Source of the DNA: Chloroflexota bacterium
Lineage (GTDB): Bacteria > Chloroflexota > Anaerolineae > Anaerolineales > UBA4823
Reading direction: 5' to 3'
Length of the DNA: 9,844 nt
Assembly: GCA_017860725.1 (NCBI GenBank)
Contig: JAGDMX010000059.1
Coordinates: 1-9,844, forward strand
The stretch's first letter is position 1; every line of letters begins with the position of its first letter. Positions 7,518 to 9,844 of this stretch are shown here, one piece after another. Both the position numbers and the translations under genes were made by a program. Under the pieces are notes generated by a model. It saw nothing but the letters and a program-made list of their open reading frames with translations, did no database searches and was not told the DNA's origin.

Positions 7518-9254
7518 ATGAGCCCTGATCAAACCTCTGCTCCACAAATTATCGTGCCGGTATCCGTCGAACTGGCGGATTGGCTTTGGGATCGCCTGGA
7601 TGAAACCGTGCTGGTCCCTCAATTTGAGAATATCGTTGGTCAGCTCCTGTCGCGCCTGAATATACCCGGCCAGCCGCTGGTTTCTGTGCAGGCCAGCCCT
7701 AACGATTTACACCCTGCCGGGTTCATATCGCTTAGAGTGAACGACCGGGTCTGCAGCTATTCACTGCAAACCGTCTGTTGGGCTTACCTGGCTGCCGGTG
7801 GCCCACAGCCACTGGACAGCATTGCCGCCGGGCGGGATTTGTCCCCGGTGTTGATCAATGCCGGCCCGGAGCTGCTGGTGCGCTTTGTGGGTTATATCTT
7901 CCAGGAAGCACTCTCTGTACAGCCAGCGATCCTGCTGGGTGACGCCGGGCTCGTGGAATATGAGCGAATGCTCCGCTTAGCCCTGCGACAGGCCAGCCGG
8001 GATTTGCCCTCGAGGGATTGGTTGCGGCGCTGGTTGAGCGCAGCTCTCGACCTGAATCTAAAGCTGCCGACCCCGCAGAAAGCCGCCTCCTTATTGCGGG
8101 GATGGCAGGAGAAAAGCCTGCCGGCAACCTGCGAGCTGCTGATTGCCGCCCAGGCGCCCCAGTATATCGAGCTGCAGGTCGAGCGCCAAACCTGGCAAGC
8201 ACTCAGCCTGAGCTACACCGAGGACGACAAGGATCTATTTAAGCAGTTCCATGAGAATCTGTTCGATATGTTGGGTATCGAGCTCCCGCCGATCCACGTC
8301 ACTACACCGCCGGATTTGCCGCCGGGGACTTATTGTCTGATGATCAACCACCTGCCTTCTTTGCTACATCCCGGCTTGGAGCCAGATCAGGTCCTGGTCC
8401 AGGCAGGTGAGAGCGAGCTGAATGAATTGGGTATACCTTTCAAGCCGGCGATCAACCCGGCTAATCGTGGCCGGGCTGCCATCGTCGCCCGCTCTGTCTT
8501 GCCGTCCATGAAGAGCCAGGAGCTCACTACCTGGAACCCGCTAAGCTACCTGGTTTTATGGCTGAACGGGGTGATCCGTGAGCGGGCGTATTACTTCATC
8601 GCTCTTAAGGCAGCTGAGAACGCCTTGAAACACCTGGGGCAGGTTTTTCCAGCCCTGGAGAGCACCGCCAAAGAGGTGGTCTCCCCCGAGCGCCTGGCCC
8701 CGGTTATTCGCCTGATGTTAGCGGAAGGGATGCCGGTGGGTAATTTACGCCAGATCGTGCACAGCCTGATGGATATGGATTTTGTCATCGCAGGGTCCGA
8801 TCTGCTCGTAATTGACGAGCGCATGCAGGTCGCCTCCCCACCGGATAAAACCTGGATGGAAGACCCGGCTGTGGCAGTGGAGTACGTGCGCAGTAACATG
8901 AAGTACACCATCATGGAGGTGTTCAACAACCGGGAGCTGAATCTGAGCGCTTATCTGCTGGATCCGGGCATCGAGGATCTGCTGCGCAATCCGGGGGTGG
9001 ACACCCAGGTTAATTTGGAGACTATCTCTGAAGCGACTCGCCAGGGAATCTTGGATGCCATTCGCATCGATATGGATGTCGAGCTGCGCGATGATGGGAG
9101 CTACCCGTCGATCCTGACCACCCAGGATGTGCGCCCGACCCTGCGCCGCTTGCTGGCCACTGAGTTCCCCCATCTGCCCGTGCTGAGCTACCAGGAGCTG
9201 CCGACGGATGTGGCTATCACCAAACTTGGTCAGATCACTGGCCAGACCGGTTGA
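7518..9254 (+). CDS. Soluble protein with two FHIPEP (FlhA/SctV cytosolic-type) modules
   Basis: 578 aa, without signal peptide or membrane helices. The C-terminal module (about 215-575) has the full FlhA_C order: LFDMLGIELPPIHV (248-261), LPPGTYCLMINHLP, a central region with WNPLSYLVLWLNGVIRERAYYF (start at 339), SPERLAPVIRLMLAEGMPV (389-407), then the last subdomain with YLLDPGIEDLL (479-489), LTTQDVRPTLRRLL (533-546) and the family hallmark FPHLPVLSYQELP (550-562) followed by a closing GQI. Residues 11-195 look like a second, shortened copy: LLSRLNIPGQPLVSV, NDLHPAGFISLRVN and ELLVRFVGYIFQEAL. The start lies 10 bp after the previous stop with no Shine-Dalgarno sequence, so translation is probably coupled. 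It likely forms a complex with the FHIPEP part of the TPR protein (inference). No other type III secretion gene is seen, so a secretion role is unlikely. Confidence 0.9.
   Translation: MSPDQTSAPQIIVPVSVELADWLWDRLDETVLVPQFENIVGQLLSRLNIPGQPLVSVQASPNDLHPAGFISLRVNDRVCSYSLQTVCWAYLAAGGPQPLDSIAAGRDLSPVLINAGPELLVRFVGYIFQEALSVQPAILLGDAGLVEYERMLRLALRQASRDLPSRDWLRRWLSAALDLNLKLPTPQKAASLLRGWQEKSLPATCELLIAAQAPQYIELQVERQTWQALSLSYTEDDKDLFKQFHENLFDMLGIELPPIHVTTPPDLPPGTYCLMINHLPSLLHPGLEPDQVLVQAGESELNELGIPFKPAINPANRGRAAIVARSVLPSMKSQELTTWNPLSYLVLWLNGVIRERAYYFIALKAAENALKHLGQVFPALESTAKEVVSPERLAPVIRLMLAEGMPVGNLRQIVHSLMDMDFVIAGSDLLVIDERMQVASPPDKTWMEDPAVAVEYVRSNMKYTIMEVFNNRELNLSAYLLDPGIEDLLRNPGVDTQVNLETISEATRQGILDAIRIDMDVELRDDGSYPSILTTQDVRPTLRRLLATEFPHLPVLSYQELPTDVAITKLGQITGQTG
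7548..8102 (+). other. Diverged N-terminal FHIPEP-like module (residues about 11-195)
   Basis: The strand-helix-strand start (IIVPVSVELADWLW ... LLSRLNIPGQPLVSV) and NDLHPAGFISLRVNDRV parallel the first FlhA_C subdomain, where a DN-LQPA-YRI-MKGV segment is usual. ELLVRFVGYIFQEALSVQPA parallels the following helix pair. The final subdomain with the LSY-QE hallmark appears only in the second module. The likeness is weaker than for the second module. Confidence 0.45.
8160..9242 (+). other. Complete C-terminal FHIPEP module (residues about 215-575)
   Basis: This module runs from the PQYIELQVERQTW strand to the LPVLSYQELP...ITKLGQI ending, which closes FlhA/SctV proteins. It is the clearest match to the family in this gene. 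Confidence 0.75.
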
Positions 9255-9376
9255 TATGGAGCGTGCTGTGTCCCAACTGGCTACGCAGTGGTATTCATTG
9301 GGTCCTATCGTGAATTATGTTGTAGCGCGGTAGAGTTGTTCGTGGCAGCAGATCTACCTGTGCTTATAGTAACCTA

Positions 9377-9405
9377 TTGATCTTGTGCAACGTCATATCT
9401 ATGAA
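9377..9405 (+). promoter_or_regulatory. Weak sigma-70-type promoter candidate before the lipoprotein gene
   Basis: TTGATC (9377-9382) and TATGAA (9400-9405) are separated by exactly 17 bp, each with four of six consensus matches. A start near 9412 would leave a leader of about 24 nt before the ATG at 9436. The rest of 9255-9435 shows no gene and no convincing terminator. Confidence 0.3.
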
Positions 9406-9422
9406 CCAAGCGGTTATCGAAC

Positions 9423-9428
9423 AGGAGG
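9423..9428 (+). promoter_or_regulatory. Ribosome binding site of the lipoprotein gene
   Basis: Perfect AGGAGG, 7 nt before the ATG at 9436. It marks the start of a gene cut by the right edge. Confidence 0.85.
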
Positions 9429-9435
9429 TTTGGAT

Positions 9436-9844
9436 ATGTCGCGCTGGATTATTATGCTTGTATTTGTGTTAGGAGCAGCATGCAGCCCCTCAACAACCGA
9501 TACCACCGGCTTACCGGATGGTAGTGAGATCTCATCGTTAAAAGATTTGCCTCAAGGCATCCCGGCTTCCCTGCGCCAGGAGCTGGAGCAGGGCGCTGGC
9601 GGATATTTTATCCTGCAATTTAACACCCTGCCGGACGAGGCGGCGCGCCTGGAGCTTGAGCAGGCCGGTATCATCCTGGGGGATTTTGTCCCGGCGAACG
9701 CCTATCAGGCTTTCCTACCAGCGGATGCCCTGTCAACCCTGGAGGAGCTGATTGCAACCGGCGACTTGCGCTATGCCGGGCCAATTCCGCCGGAGGCCAA
9801 GCTGCAACCCGAGCTGGCTGCAAAAATTGAGGTCGATCCGCTGG
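9436..9844 (+). CDS. Lipoprotein, probable start of an S8-family (subtilisin-like) serine protease (runs off the right edge)
   Basis: 136 codons are visible with no stop. The N-terminus is a lipoprotein signal: positive SRW, hydrophobic IIMLVFVLG, then GAAC with Cys16 as the lipidation site, followed by a Ser/Thr-rich spacer. Residues about 56-123 read GYFILQFNTLP ... LEQAGIILGDFVPANAYQAFLP ... LRYAGPIPPEAKL. This matches a domain that commonly precedes the catalytic part of secreted S8 proteases (family pattern: Y-I-V-QF, then LE-G--I-DYIP-NAY, then VRWVGP-P--KL). The catalytic Asp/His/Ser region would lie outside the window, so protease activity cannot be confirmed. It would be exported and membrane-anchored. 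It has its own Shine-Dalgarno sequence and lies 181 bp after the operon, so membership of that operon is doubtful. Confidence 0.8.
   Translation, partial: MSRWIIMLVFVLGAACSPSTTDTTGLPDGSEISSLKDLPQGIPASLRQELEQGAGGYFILQFNTLPDEAARLELEQAGIILGDFVPANAYQAFLPADALSTLEELIATGDLRYAGPIPPEAKLQPELAAKIEVDPL

Noticed and set aside
6437..9254. Reading the FHIPEP genes as part of a flagellar or type III secretion locus
   Set aside because: The transmembrane half is missing and no other export, basal-body or chaperone gene is in the window. The neighbours are a CHAT protease and TPRs.
9273..9306. CCCAA...TTGGG with an inner ACTG/CAGT stem after the operon, considered as a terminator
   Set aside because: The stems are short, the loops are large and no T-run follows, so it is not a convincing intrinsic terminator. 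No clear terminator was found after 9254.

Overview
The window is a moderately GC-rich bacterial segment with Shine-Dalgarno-led, tightly packed genes. No tRNA, rRNA, mobile element or CRISPR array was seen. Gene style suggests Chloroflexota (Anaerolineae-like): long TPR proteins, CHAT proteases, and a lipoprotein opening with an S8-protease-type N-terminal domain. That taxonomic guess is inference; no marker gene is present.

Layout: (1) 1-560, minus strand: the 5' part of a CorA-type Mg2+/Co2+ transporter running off the left edge. (2) 561-799: a divergent intergenic region with an extended -10 promoter (TGaTATAAT, 711-719) and a perfect 10-bp palindrome AAACCGGTTT (690-699) at its -35 position. 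(3) 800-9254, plus strand: four co-directional genes with gaps of 53, 28 and 10 bp, very likely one operon: an unrecognised 359-aa protein; a 507-aa CHAT (caspase-fold) protease with an intact His248/Cys297 dyad and a C-terminal helical add-on; a 1340-aa TPR protein; and a 578-aa protein. (4) 9255-9435: a short spacer with a weak promoter candidate. (5) 9436 to the right edge: the start of a lipoprotein that probably begins an S8-family (subtilisin-like) protease.

The main discovery is that the last about 345 residues of the TPR protein, and most of the 578-aa protein, read as the cytosolic domain of the FHIPEP family (FlhA/SctV, the export-gate protein of flagella and type III secretion). 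They carry no membrane part, and no other secretion gene is visible. The 578-aa protein seems to hold two such modules, the first shorter and more diverged.

Proposed working (inference): the TPR solenoid senses or docks a ligand, the soluble FHIPEP modules assemble a FlhA-like ring or docking platform, and the CHAT protease is activated on it and cuts a target, possibly the unknown first-gene product. This resembles bacterial TPR-plus-caspase-fold conflict or regulated-death systems, but I know of no characterised system that uses a soluble FlhA-type platform.
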